This document shows, one piece after another, positions 33,032-43,407 of a stretch of 64,000 nt of DNA; position 1 is the first letter of the stretch; every line of letters begins with the position of its first letter. Under the pieces are notes generated by a model that worked only from the letters and a program-made list of their open reading frames with translations, had not been told where the DNA came from and ran no database searches. The translations under genes were made by a program, and so were the position numbers. Origin of the DNA: Corydoras sp. C115 (Eukaryota > Chordata > Actinopteri > Siluriformes > Callichthyidae); contig JAFMOC010000425.1 in the NCBI GenBank assembly GCA_019802505.1, positions 159,540 to 223,539 on the forward strand. The letters run 5' to 3'.

Positions 33032-33386
33032 GGGCGGCACGGTAGCTTAGTGGTTAGCATGTTCGCCTCTCAGCGCTGGGGATTCCCGGTTCGAATCCCC
33101 ATCTGGGTGGAGTTTCCATGTTCTCCCCATGTCCGTGTGAGTTTCCTCCGGGTTCTCCGGTTTCCTCCCACAGTCCAAAAACAAGGATAAAGTAAATTGA
33201 ATTCTCCAAATTGCCCCAAATAGAGTGTGTTTGTGTGAGTGAGTGTGTGCCCAGAGATAGATTGGCGCCCTGTCCTGGGTGTATCTGCCCAGCGCCCGAA
33301 ACGTTCTCCCCTGGATGGACATGGGGAACCCCCCCGCGACCCTAATATAGGATAAAGCGGAAGGTAATGGATGGATAGATGGATAG
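33032..33386 (+). mobile_element. V-SINE, full length
   Basis: 13 bp after the previous copy. Both carry CAGAGATAGATTGGCGCC and CCCCAAATAGAGTG, suggesting duplication of one copy or a shared subfamily. Confidence 0.93.
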
Positions 33387-33462
33387 TTCTGCATAAATTT
33401 TGTGGTCGATATTTAACTGGAAATGGGAAAGATGCATAAAAAAAAAAATTATAATAATATTA

Positions 33463-33743
33463 GGGCGGCACGGTGGCTTAGTGGTTAGCACGTTCTCCTC
33501 TCAGCACTAGGGATTCCCGGTTCAAATGCCAATCTGGGTGGAGTTTCCATGTTCTCCCCATGTCCGCGTTTCCTCCGGGTTCTCCGGTTTCCTCCCACAT
33601 TCCAAAAAACATGGATCAATTCAGTTGAATTCTCCAAATTGCCCCATATAGAGTGTGTGAGTGAGTGTGTGCCCAGCGATAGATTGGCGCCCTGTCCTGG
33701 GTGTGTCTGCCCAGCGCCCGAAACATTCTCCCTGGATGGGCGT
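33463..33743 (+). mobile_element. V-SINE, 3' truncated
   Basis: Stops at CTCCCTGGATGGGCGTGA, losing the last ~60 bases. Confidence 0.92.
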
Positions 33744-33786
33744 GACATTTGCATTAATAACAGTTACAAAAGAGTTAACAGCAATT

Positions 33787-33950
33787 ATCCATTATCTTCC
33801 GCTTTATCCTCTATTAGGGTCGCTGCCCATCCAGGGGAGAACGTTTCAGGCGCTGGGCAGATACACCCAGGACAGGACGCCAATCTATCGCTGGACACAC
33901 ACTCACTCACACAGACATACAGACTCTATATGGGGCAATTTGGAGAATTG
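33787..33950 (-). mobile_element. V-SINE 3' half
   Basis: Tail to GGGGCAATTTGGAGAATTG. Core and head absent. The GGGGTTCCCCATG block is deleted. Confidence 0.9.
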
Positions 33951-34381
33951 TACAGTAGATATCGGAGATATGGGAGCCTTGACATTTTCCAAGCAGAGCA
34001 TTTTTGTCCTCAGAACTGTGACTCACAGGATGGCAGTGATTCCTGGAAGTCAGCAGTTATAAATATTATTAAACTGCTCCATCTGGCACTAATAAGCATG
34101 CTGCAGAGAGAAGCATTGAGATCATATTGCTGCACCCATTCTGTTAATTTCTATTAAGACGACTCGTGTCTGCATGTTCTTACGTATTGCACTAATTCCG
34201 TTTGATGGCCGGAGTAATGAGATAATTGCATGAAAAGCATTTTGCGCAGCATAGACGTATAGTAATAAACATAAATGCACAGCAGTGTACAGTACACCTA
34301 CTAAGGATTGATTCATGTGATCAACACGACATACAAACGGATTAAAAAAAAAAAAAAACATTGACAAATTGACTGACTGCA
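33951..34381. other. Unique sequence, no gene seen
   Basis: No supported frame. An A15 run lies near 34345. Confidence 0.55.
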
Positions 34382-34393
34382 AACTTCAAACTC

Positions 34394-34740
34394 ATTCATT
34401 CATTCATTATCTCCCGCTTTATCCTCTATTAGGGTCGCGGTGGGGTTCCCCATGCCCATCCAGGGGAGAACATCTCGGGCGCTGGGCAGATATACCCAGG
34501 ACAGGGCGCCAATCCATCTCTGGGTACACACTCACACACTCAAACATACTCTATATGGGGCAATTTAGAGAACTCAATTAAATTGAACCATGTTTTTGGA
34601 CTGTGGGAGGAAACCGGAGAACTCGGAGGAAACCCACGCGGACACGGGGAGAACATGGAAACTCCACCCAGATGGGGATTCGAACCGGGAATCCCTAGCG
34701 CTGAGAGGCGAACGTGCTAACCACTAAGCCACCGTGCCGC
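34394..34740 (-). mobile_element. V-SINE, full length with perfect TSD
   Basis: AACTTCAAACTC at 34382-34393 and 34741-34752. An intact, little-diverged copy of the CTCCCGC / GGTGGGG type, so probably young. Confidence 0.95.
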
Positions 34741-34831
34741 CAACTTCAAACTCAAACTTCAAAATACACACACAGCATACTGAACTCGGCATCATTAGGA
34801 ACTGTTATGCACTCATCACCTTGAAGTATAC

Positions 34832-34925
34832 ATCCATCCATCCATCCATTTTCTTCCACTTTATCCTATATAAGGGTCGGGGGGGGGGGGGGATGGGGGG
34901 GTTCTTCATGCCCATCCAGGGGAGT
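34832..34925 (-). mobile_element. V-SINE 3' fragment with G-run
   Basis: (ATCC)n tail, TTATCCTATATAAGGGTCGG, a run of about 13 G, then CATGCCCATCCAGGGGAG and an abrupt end. Confidence 0.88.
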
Positions 34926-35024
34926 AACGTGAGTGAATCAGTCATACAGAGAGTAACGTTTCAAAACAAAATGCATTGCATTTAGAGATATTGTCTGAGA
35001 AACCACACACCAAACTCTACGAAC
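34926..35024. repeat. Inverted duplicate of 40333-40432
   Basis: GAATCAGTCATACAGAGAGT .. TGTCTGAGAAACCACACACC is the reverse complement, with few changes, of the segment beginning GTTCGTACAGTTTGGTGTG at 40333. In both places a SINE tail abuts the same edge. Confidence 0.9.
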
Positions 35025-35309
35025 ATCCATCCATCCATCCATCCATCCATTATCTTCTGCTTTTATCCTCTACTACGGTTGCGGTGGGTTCCACATGCCC
35101 ATCCAGGGGAGAACGTTTCGGGCGCTGGGCAGATACACCCAGGACAGGACGCTAATCTATCTCTGGCGACACACTCACTCACACAGACAGACTCTATATG
35201 GGGCAATTTGGAGAACTTAATTGACCTTAATCGATGTTTTTGGACTGTGGGAGGAAACCAGAGAACCTGGAGGAAACCCAGGCGGACACGGGGAGAACAT
35301 GTGCCACCC
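35025..35309 (-). mobile_element. V-SINE, head mostly deleted
   Basis: Tail (ATCC)n to GGGAGAACATG, then directly to GTGCCACCC. About 55 head bases are lost. Confidence 0.9.
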
Positions 35310-35397
35310 TTTCCATGTGCATCCTTTAAGGACAAAATAAACAGACCAGTGTACTGCAAGTGGAACCTTTCAAGTAACCTTTTTCTGTCTCTATAAC

Positions 35398-35398
<1 letters not shown>

Positions 35399-35431
<33 letters not shown>

Positions 35432-35435
35432 ACAC
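35399..35435. repeat. (CA)n microsatellite
   Basis: CA run. Confidence 0.95.
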
Positions 35436-35439
35436 ATTC

Positions 35440-35883
35440 TCATTACATTCACAGAACACTGATGGCTGCTGCACATACATTTAGTTGATGTTTGCTGTCA
35501 GCAGGTTTCCTGATGGTCCATCTGAGGACAGCAGCAGCTGATAAATGGCTTTTGGAGCGTCCCTTTCCTCCTGCAGGCCAGAGTGGAGTCCAGCTCCTGA
35601 GCTGCTTAGCACTGATTGATGAGCATGTAAGAGACGTGGGGGCAAACGCTTAGACTCTGGTTTACTTTGGAAAGACAAACAGAGCAGTGCATCAAGACGC
35701 TCGGTTACTCAGAGCACTCAGTCATTAACATGTACTGAGTGCAGAGCGCCATGACGAGCGAGCAGGTGAATAACACACATTTAAACATATTACAAACAAT
35801 CATGTCTCCTTTAACGTAGTAGTTCAGTAAAATCAGGTAAAAAACAAAGTAAACAAATCAATATGAATACCTTATTAATCACC
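35440..35883. other. Unique sequence, no gene seen
   Basis: Moderately GC-rich at 35500-35770. The 65-codon minus frame at 35481-35678 lacks a recognisable domain. Confidence 0.5.
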
Positions 35884-35927
35884 GGGGGGGGGGGGGGGGG
35901 GGGGGGGGAGGGGGGGGGGGGGGGGGG
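35884..35927. repeat. Poly-G tract (44 nt, one A)
   Basis: G25 A G18. Not inside recognisable SINE sequence, unlike the C tract at 36655. Assembly length may be unreliable. Confidence 0.9.
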
Positions 35928-35994
35928 TATTAGTTATAAATAAATATGATATGATTTAAATAAAGAAATAAATATGATAATTAGTATGAGGCTT

Positions 35995-36320
35995 ACGGTG
36001 GCTTAGTGATTAGCACATTCTCCTCTCTTCCCGGTTCGAATCCCAATCTGGGTGGAGTTTCCATTTTCTCGCCGTGTCCGCATGGGTTTCCTCCGGGTTC
36101 TCCGGTTTCCTCCCACAGTCCAAAAACATAGATTAAGGTCAATTGAATACTCCAAATTGCCCCATATAGAGTGTGTCAGTGTGAGTGAGTGTGTGCCCAG
36201 CGATGGATTGGCGTCCTGTCGTGGGTGTATCTGCCCAACACCCAAAATGTTCTCCCCTGGATGGGCATGTGGAACCCCCCCACGACCCTAATAGAGGATA
36301 AAGCAAATATAATAGATGGA
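35995..36320 (+). mobile_element. V-SINE, short head deletion
   Basis: CAGCGCTAGGG is missing between CTCTC and TTCCCGG. Shares AACATAGATTAAGGTCAATT with the next copy. Confidence 0.92.
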
Positions 36321-36328
36321 GTATCAGG

Positions 36329-36652
36329 CAGGACGGTGGATTAGTGGTTAGCATGTTCTCCTCTCAGCACTAGGGATTCCCGGTTCAAACCCCAATCCGG
36401 ATGGAGTTTCCATGTTCTCCCCGTGTCCGCATGGGTTTCCTCCAGGTTCTCCGGTTTCCTCCCACAGTCCAAAAACATAGATTAAGGTCAATTGAATACT
36501 CCAAATTGCCCCATATAGAGTGTGTGTGTGTGTGAGAGTGATTGTTCTATTTAGTGTGTGTGTGAGTGAGTGTGTGCCCAGCGATAGTTTGGTGCCCTGT
36601 CCTGGGTGTATCTGCCCAGCGCCCGAGATGTTCTCCCCTGGATGGGCATGAG

Positions 36653-36702
<50 letters not shown>

Positions 36703-36746
36703 CGACCCTAATAGAGGATAAAGCCAAAGATAATGGATGAATAAAT
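36329..36746 (+). mobile_element. V-SINE with 47-nt C expansion
   Basis: Same AACATAGATTAAGGTCAATT variant as the copy 9 bp upstream, so the pair likely arose by duplication. A linker segment (AGTGTGTGTGTGTGTGAGAG..TTTAGTGTG) is also duplicated. Confidence 0.92.
36655..36701. repeat. Poly-C tract (47 nt) inside SINE
   Basis: Occupies the GGGAACCCCCCCGCGACC site, where normal copies have about 4-9 C. Confidence 0.93.
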
Positions 36747-36832
36747 GTTGATCCTGAACAAAATATTGGCCAACATTTGCAAAATATTAAGCTTTTCAAA
36801 ATACCAACAACATATTAATAGTTAAAGTTAAA

Positions 36833-36836
<4 letters not shown>

Positions 36837-36901
<65 letters not shown>
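36837..36901. repeat. (GA)n microsatellite
   Basis: About 32 GA units. Confidence 0.96.
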
Positions 36902-36904
<3 letters not shown>

Positions 36905-37557
36905 GACTTCTAACACATGCCACTATTTTTAATGTAGTAAATGTTGATTGCAGGACACAAACAAATTCCCTCAATCTAGTCTTTTTGTGGAGACAAAGCA
37001 AAACAGATTCGGTAATCTGTGTTTATCAGTCAGTTTGAAGTGAGAATTGGGACAGCCATTCATTTAGCAATTTCGGATTTGCACTCATTTTCCCAGGAGT
37101 GTAGATATCTCCAAATATGGTGAGACTGAAGTTCTTTACTTTAAAGGAATAAAAACAAAGTTTAGCATTTGGTTCTAGACAGACAAACGTATTTAAAATG
37201 TCTTAATTCATTGCGATACATTCATCAAATAAATAAATCCATTTCCAAAGCAATTTGTTAGTATGATAAGCTGACCACATGAAGCATTGGACTTCCTGGA
37301 GGAAGTTTCCGTAGTGACCAGGCTCAGACTTATTTGTGTGTAGAGACGGAAACCACCGAGACAGTGAAATGAATCTTCTTTAGACTTAAATTATACTATC
37401 TAGCGGTGTAATAAGTCAAAGTCAGTCTGCGTGGATATTTCAAACCCTTTATTTTTTATGAGGTTAGAAAATATTTGCTTTTTTATTTTATTTTTTTCAG
37501 ACGTTGACTGATCTGATCAATGTTGTTACACTTTACAAATGAACAGCCAAATATTAT
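36902..37557. other. Unique sequence, no gene seen
   Basis: No supported frame or repeat. Confidence 0.55.
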
Positions 37558-37886
37558 TCATCCATCCATTATCTTCCACATTATCCTCTATTAGGGTCGC
37601 TGGGTTCCCCATGTCCATCCAGGGGAGAACATTTCAGGCTCTGGCAGATACACCCAGGACAGGGCGCCAATCTATCGCTATGCACACACTCACTCACACA
37701 GACACACTCTATATGGAGCAATTTGGAGAACTCAATTGACTTTATCCATGTTTTTTGGACAGTGGAAAACTGGACAACCCGGAGGAAACCCACGCAGACA
37801 CGGGGAGAACATGGAAACTCCACCCAGATTGGATTTCGAACCGGGAATCCCTAGTGCTGAGAGGAGAACATGCTAACCACTAAGCC
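37558..37886 (-). mobile_element. V-SINE, head truncated
   Basis: Tail to CTAACCACTAAGCC, where another copy of the same strand begins. Confidence 0.92.
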
Positions 37887-38103
37887 CTGGACACATACTC
37901 ACTCACATAAACACATACTATATGAGGCAAAATAGTGCATTCAATTCTCCTTGAATGTGGACTGTAGGAGGAAACTGGAGAATCCAGAGGAAACCCATGT
38001 GGACACAAGGAGAACATGGAAATTCCACCCAGACTGGGATTTGAACCTGGAATCCCCAGCGCTGAGAGGAGAACATGCTAACCACTAAACCAGTATGCCG
38101 GCC
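37887..38103 (-). mobile_element. V-SINE 5' two-thirds
   Basis: Begins in the linker (CTGGACACATACTCACTCAC) and ends CCAGTATGCCGGCC. Divergent. The join to the previous copy is within SINE sequence. Confidence 0.88.
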
Positions 38104-38150
38104 TGATACAGATATCACTTATTAATTACTTTACTAGTCAAAGATACACA

Positions 38151-38478
38151 AGGTGGCTTAGTGGTTAGCATGTTCTCCTCTCAGCACTAGGGATTCCCGG
38201 TTCGAATCCCAATCTGGGTGGAGTTTCCATGTTCTCCCCATGTCCACGTGGGTTTCCTCCGGTTTCTCCGGTTTTCTCCCACAGTCTCCCACAGAATTCT
38301 CCAAATTGCCCCATATAGAATGTTTGTGTCTGTGTGAGTGAGTGTGTGCCCAGTGATAGATTGTCGTCCTGTCCTGGGTGTATCTGCCCAGCGCCCGAAA
38401 CGTTCTCCCCTGGATGGGCATGGGGAACCCCCCCACAACCCTAGTATAGGATAAAGTGGAAGATAATGGATGGATGGA
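38151..38478 (+). mobile_element. V-SINE, head start lost
   Basis: Starts at AGGTGGCTTAGTGG. The AAAAACATGGATCAAG block in the core is replaced by a repeated TCTCCCACAG. Confidence 0.92.
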
Positions 38479-39144
38479 AGACACATAAATAACTTTCCAT
38501 GTACAGTTGATGATGATATACACACTGGGCATTGTCATGAACTTGGTGCGTCAGTGTCTTTCGTCATAGCGTTTGTTCTTGGCTTCATCCTCGCCCTGGT
38601 TCCGAGGCATAACAGATGGAAAAATAATCTGCAAGCATTCTCATAGGCATGGGGCTGGAAAAGAACAGCTCAATTCATTTGTGGTATCTGTTCAGCTCTA
38701 CATGTGAAGCCATTGGCTTTCGTTTATGTTTTAGCAGTTTCTGCACAATATCTTTTGATCTTTCGCAGTTTCGCAGATGGTACTTTCCTGCAGATTCCTT
38801 CCCAACATGCTATATTTGCTTCATTGGGTCATATATGTGTGAGTAATAAAAAGTAAGAGATAATCTAGTTTGGAACCTTCTTCTGCTTTCTCATGTAATA
38901 TATGATTGTGGTTTGGGTTCAGACTGCAGTTGAGGACACAGAACAAGCTGTGTGGGGAATCCACATGAAACATTGCCTAAATTGCAAGTTAAAAAGAAAC
39001 AAATAAGACGAAACCTCAACATCCCGGCCACGTTGTCTGTTTCTAAGCCCTGTTGTGCTGTAAACGAACATGGAATCACTGCAGTAGTAAACAGGCTTAG
39101 AGATCGACTGCAGAGCTGTACTTCATTCCCACTATAGACGTAAT
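38479..39144. other. Unique sequence, no gene seen
   Basis: Overlapping short frames at 38891-39137 have no recognisable domain. Confidence 0.5.
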
Positions 39145-39154
39145 GTTCGTACAG

Positions 39155-39502
39155 CGGGACGGTGGCTTAGTGGTTAGCATGTTCTCCTCTCAGCGATAGG
39201 GATTCCCGATTTGAATCCCAATCTGGATGGAGTTTCCATGTTCTCCCCGTGTCCGCGTGGGTTTTCTTGGGGTTCTCCGGTTTCCTCCCACAGTCTAAAA
39301 ACATGGATCAAGTCAATTGAGTTCTCCAAATTGCCCCATAAAGAGTGTGTCTTTGTGAGTGAGTGTGTGCCCAGCGATAGATTGGCACCCTGTCCTGGGT
39401 GTATCTACCCAGCACCCGAAAAGTTCTCCCCTGGATAGGCATGTGGAACCCCTAATAGAGAATAAAGCGGAAGATAATGGATGGATGGATGGATGGATGG
39501 GT
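39155..39502 (+). mobile_element. V-SINE, array unit 1
   Basis: Complete. 3' end lacks the CGCGACC word (GGAACCCCTAATAGAG). Confidence 0.94.
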
Positions 39503-39512
39503 GTTCGTACAG

Positions 39513-39870
39513 CGGCACGGTGGTTTAGTGGTTAGCACATTCACCTCTCAGTGCTAGGGATTCCCGGTTCGAATCCCAATCTGGATGGAGTTTCCATGTT
39601 CTCCCCGTGTCCGCGTGGGTTTCCTCCGGTTTCTCCGGTTTCCTCCCACAGTCCAAAAACATGGATCAAGTCAATTGAATTCTCAAAATTGCCCCATATA
39701 GAAAGTAAGTCTGTGTGAGTGAGTGTGTGCCCAGTGATGGGTTGGCACCTTGTCTTGGGTGTATCTGCCCAGCACCCGAAACGTTCTCCACTGGATGGGC
39801 ATGAGGAACCCCCTGTGACCCTAGTAGAGGATAAAGTGGAAGATAATGTATGGATGGATGGATAGATGGA
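39513..39870 (+). mobile_element. V-SINE, array unit 2
   Basis: Complete, head GCGGCACGGTGGTTTAGTGG, tail with GATAGATGGA. Confidence 0.94.
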
Positions 39871-39879
39871 TACATACAG

Positions 39880-40240
39880 CGGCACGGTGGCTTAGTGGTT
39901 AGCAGGTTCTCCTCTCAGCGCTAGGGATTCCCGGTTCGAATCCCAATCTGGGTGGAGTTTCCATGTTCTCCCTGTGTCCGCGTGGGTTTCCTCCGGGTTC
40001 TCCGGTTTCCTCCCACAGTCCAAAAACATAGATCAAGGTCAATTGAGTTCTCCAAATTGCCCCATATAGAGTGTGTCTGTGTGAGTGAGTGTGTGCCCAG
40101 TGATAGATTGGCGCCCTGTCCTGGGTGTATCGACCCACCCAGCACCCAAAACGTTCTCCCCTGGATGGGCATGGGGAACCCCCCCCTGCGACCCTAGTAG
40201 AGGATAAAGTGGAAGATAATGGATGGATTGATGGATGGAT
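39880..40240 (+). mobile_element. V-SINE, array unit 3
   Basis: Complete, with a small insertion GTATCGACCCACCCAGCACC in the 3' part. Confidence 0.94.
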
Positions 40241-40250
40241 ATTTGTACAG

Positions 40251-40332
40251 GTGGCTTAGTGGTTAGCATGTTCTCCTCTCAGTGCTAGCGATTCCCGGTT
40301 TAAAGCAGCAGATAATGGATGGATGGATGGAT
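40251..40332 (+). mobile_element. V-SINE, array unit 4, internally deleted
   Basis: Only the head (GTGGCTTAGTGGTTAGC..GATTCCCGGTTT) joined to the tail (AAAGCAGCAGATAATGGATG). About 270 internal bases are gone. Confidence 0.92.
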
Positions 40333-40432
40333 GTTCGTACAGTTTGGTGTGTGGTTTCTCAGACAATATCTCTAAATGCCAAGCACTTTGTTTTCAAACG
40401 TTACTCTCTGTATGACTGATTCACTCAGCACA
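40333..40432. repeat. Inverted duplicate of 34926-35024
   Basis: GTTCGTACAGTTTGGTGTG .. TACTCTCTGTATGACTGATT. See the partner entry. Confidence 0.9.
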
Positions 40433-40732
40433 CCTGCCTCTCAGCGCTGGGGATCCAGGTTCGAATCCCGATACGATCTGGGTGGTTCTCCAGTTTCCTC
40501 CCACAGATTAAAAACATGAATTCAACATAAATTAAATGCTCTAAATTGCCCCATATAGAATATTTGTGTGTGTGTGTGTTTGCCCAGTGATAGATTGGCG
40601 TCTTGTCCTGGGTGTATCTGCCCAGCACCCAAAAAGTTCTCCCCTAGATGGTCATTGGGAACCCCCCCTCCACTCCCCCGTAACCCTAGTAAGGGGTTAA
40701 GCAGAAGATAATGTATGAATGAATGAATGAAT
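40433..40732 (+). mobile_element. V-SINE, head start lost, divergent
   Basis: CTGCCTCTCAGCGCTGGGG to (GAAT)n tail. Most of the core is deleted (CTGGGTGGTTCTCCAGTTTC). Confidence 0.88.
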
Positions 40733-40740
40733 GACTACAC

Positions 40741-41028
40741 GGGCAACATGGTGGCATAGAGTTTAGAACGTCTCTGATCTGGGAGCAGTTTCCATATTCT
40801 CCCTGTGTCCATGTGGGTTTTCTCCTGGTTTCCTCCCACGGTCCAAAACATGCATTCAAGGTGAATTAACTGCTTTAAATTACATAGTCTGTGTGTTTAT
40901 GTCTGTGTGAGTAAGTGTGTGTCCTGTCCTTGGTGTATCTGACCAGCGCCCAAAACCTTCTCTCTTGGATGAGCACCACACCCCCCCTCCCCCCATAGAG
41001 GAATAAGCCTAAAATAAGGAGATGAGAT
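40741..41028 (+). mobile_element. Old divergent V-SINE
   Basis: GGGCAACATGGTGGCATAG head, GGTTTCCTCCCACGGTCC core, tail CCTAAAATAAGGAGATGAG. Confidence 0.82.
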
Positions 41029-41067
41029 GATTACTCCACACATTAATACACAGTTACATCTACAGTA

Positions 41068-41288
41068 CATGTACAGGAGGGCATGGTAGCTCAGTGGTTT
41101 GGGTGTTGAGCTCTCAATCAGAAGGTTGGGGGTTCAAATCCCAGGTCCACTGAAGTTACCAGTGTGGGTCCTTGAGCAAGACCAGTGTTCCAGTGATGTT
41201 GTGATGAACCCTGTGCTCACCTTGTAAGTCGCTTTGGATAAAAGCGTCCAATAAATGACCAAATGTAATGTAAATGTAAATGTAATGT
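41068..41288 (+). mobile_element. Second tRNA-type SINE with 12-bp TSD
   Basis: ACATCTACAGTA at 41056-41067 and 41289-41300. A box TAGCTCAGTGG, B box GGTTCAAATCC, tail GTAATGTAAATGTAAATGTA. Second complete copy of the family at 19258. Confidence 0.9.
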
Positions 41289-41377
41289 ACATCTACAGTA
41301 AAGCAGCATTTTCCAAAGGGACAGATTCTATATATTTTCTTTTTTATTTTCTGTTTCTATATATTCCTATATTATTA

Positions 41378-41460
41378 GAGAGAGCTTTACACAGGACCGT
41401 TTGACATCCAGAACGACAACAAATCACGTCATAGCTGTCCACTTTGTCCACATTTTGTTC
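41378..41460. repeat. 83-bp direct repeat, copy 1
   Basis: GAGAGAGCTTTACACAGGAC .. TCCACATTTTGTTC, one mismatch to 42151-42233. The two copies bracket ~690 bp of SINE sequence. Confidence 0.93.
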
Positions 41461-41488
41461 AATTGAGTTCTCCAAATTGCCCCATATA

Positions 41489-41519
<31 letters not shown>

Positions 41520-41646
41520 AGTGTGTGCACAGCGATGGGTTGGTGCCCTGTCCTGGGTGTATCTGCCCAGCGCCCGAAACGTTCTCCCCTGGATGGGAAC
41601 CCCCCTCCCCATGACCCTAGTGGAGGAAAAAGTGATAATGGATAAG
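41461..41646 (+). mobile_element. V-SINE 3' half
   Basis: Begins at AATTGAGTTCTCCAAATTGC, immediately at the end of the direct repeat. Head and core missing. Confidence 0.9.
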
Positions 41647-41664
41647 ATAACTGATATATATATA

Positions 41665-42013
41665 GGGCGGCATGGTGGCTTACTGGTTAGCATGTTCTCC
41701 TCTCAGCACTAGGGATTCCCGGTTCAAATCCCAATCCGGATGGAGTTTCCATGTTCTCCCCGTGTCCGCGTGGGTTTCCTCCGGGTTCTCCGGTTTCCTC
41801 CCACAGTCCAAAAACATGGATCAAGTCAATTAAGTTCTCCAAAATTGCCCCATATAGAGTGTGTCTGTGTGAGTGAGTGTGTGGCCAGCGATAGATTGGC
41901 GCCCTGTCCTGGGTGTATCTGCCCAGCGCCCGAGACGTTCTCCCCTGGATGGGCATGGGGAACCCCAACGCCACCCTAATAGAGGATAAAGCGGGAGATA
42001 ATGAATGAATGAA
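41665..42013 (+). mobile_element. V-SINE, full length
   Basis: Head GGGCGGCATGGTGGCTTAC. Mixed subfamily marks: CCAATCCGGATGG in the head but CCCGAGACG and GGGAGATAATGAATGAATGA in the 3' part. Confidence 0.94.
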
Positions 42014-42026
42014 TATATATATATAT

Positions 42027-42146
42027 GGTGGCTTAGTGGTTAGCAAGTTCGCCTATCAGCAATGAGTTTCCTTGCTCTCCCCATGTCCGCGTTCTCTGGG
42101 TTCTCTGGGTTCTCTGGTTTCCTCCCACAGTCCAAAAACATGGATT
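42027..42146 (+). mobile_element. V-SINE 5' half with deletion
   Basis: GGTGGCTTAGTGGTTAGC .. AAAAACATGGATTGA. It stops where the second 83-bp repeat starts. It complements the missing half at 41461, as expected if one SINE had been split by duplication. Confidence 0.9.
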
Positions 42147-42150
42147 GAGA

Positions 42151-42233
42151 GAGAGAGCTTTACACAGGACCGTTTGACATCCAGAACGACAACAAGTCAC
42201 GTCATAGCTGTCCACTTTGTCCACATTTTGTTC
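42151..42233. repeat. 83-bp direct repeat, copy 2
   Basis: Partner of 41378-41460. Confidence 0.93.
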
Positions 42234-42648
42234 TGCGCAAATATTAGCCCATGCAGACAGACATACGGTTGCCACAGGTTAGGTCAACATACTGACATGC
42301 TCAGGACAGCACCTTCATCCCCATTCTAAAAATGCTATAGGAAGAGCTATATATATATATATATGAGCCGGCAACGGCAAGGCGTGGACATGCAAGGAAA
42401 CGTACTGTCACTTTCCTGTAAGCATTCTATATGACCCATGTGTCAGGGTGTGGGTGTTGTGTCATGTTTGTATCTGCCAAAAGTGTAACAGATAGCAACA
42501 CATTCACCACAAATGCTCCAAACATCCCAAAATACAAAACACACCAAGAGAACCTTCTGAAGAGGAGCTTTATCATCAGCAAGTAATCAGATAATAATCA
42601 TTGCTATTAAAGAAAAACATTTACATTTAGTCATTTAGAAGATGCTTG
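42234..42648. other. Unique sequence plus short SINE-tail fragment
   Basis: Includes ACATTTACATTTAGTCATTT near 42618 (reverse of the second SINE family's tail), cut by the TA tract. No gene seen. Confidence 0.55.

Positions 42649-42712
<64 letters not shown>
42649..42712. repeat. (TA)n microsatellite
   Basis: About 32 TA units, joined to a SINE head. Confidence 0.95.
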
Positions 42713-42715
<3 letters not shown>

Positions 42716-43031
42716 CGGCATAGTGGTTTAGTGATTTAGCATGTTTTCCTCTCAGCACTAGGGATTCCCGGTTCGAATCCCAATCTGGGTGGAGATTCCA
42801 TGGTCTCCCCGTGTCCGTGTGGGTTTCCTCCGGGTTCTCCGGTTTCTTCCCACAGTCCAAAAACATGGATCAAGCTCAATTGAGTTCTCCAAATTGCCCC
42901 ATATAGAGTGTGTATGTGTGAGTGAGTGAGTGTGTGCCCAGCGATGGGTTGGCGCCCGAAACGTTCTCCCCTGGATGGGCATGGGGAACCCCCCCGACCC
43001 TGGTACAGGATAAAGCAGAAGATAATAAATA
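42713..43031 (+). mobile_element. V-SINE, tail hit by Tc1 copy 1
   Basis: GAGCGGCATAGTGGTTTAG to AAGCAGAAGATAATAAATA. The tail resumes after the transposon at 44649 with TAGATGGATAAATA. Part of the CTGTCCTGGGTGTATCTGCC block is deleted. Confidence 0.94.
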
Positions 43032-43407
43032 CAGTTGTGATCAAATTTATTCAACCCCCAATGCTGCGAAGGGTTTTATGGAATTCAGTGCACATTTGTA
43101 ATTGTGTTCATAATGAAATCTTACAAGAACTTGTTAAAGAACTAAATGCAACTAAGATAGCATCAATTGTTTTTGTCATAAAGTATTAAATGGCCTTTTT
43201 GTGATTTCTTCATTGACACAATTATTCAACCCCTTTACAACTACCACTCATAAGAACAGAGGTTCATTCCAGTGTTTTCAATCAGGTATTGAAAACACCT
43301 GTGGATGTCAACGAGCAGCAATGAAGCATGATAAGCACCAATTAGGCAGATTTAAAAGGACTGTGATACTCAGCTCCTTCTAGACATCTACTGGTGTGTT
43401 TACAAGC

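Larger units (their letters stand above)
39145..40342. repeat. Four-SINE array spaced by one 10-bp target
   Basis: GTTCGTACAG occurs at 39145, 39503 and 40333. Derivatives TACATACAG (39871) and ATTTGTACAG (40241) separate the other units. Every spacer is followed by a SINE head or, at the last, by the original flank TTTGGTGTGTGG. Confidence 0.93.

Noticed and set aside
39145..40342. CRISPR-like array (repeats with short spacers)
   Set aside because: The 'repeats' are 350-bp SINEs and the 'spacers' are a shared target word. This is a eukaryotic genome.
43396..43407. N-terminal extension MFTS of the transposase (also 57312-57323)
   Set aside because: The first codon is GTG. The ATG twelve bases downstream gives the usual 340-residue length.
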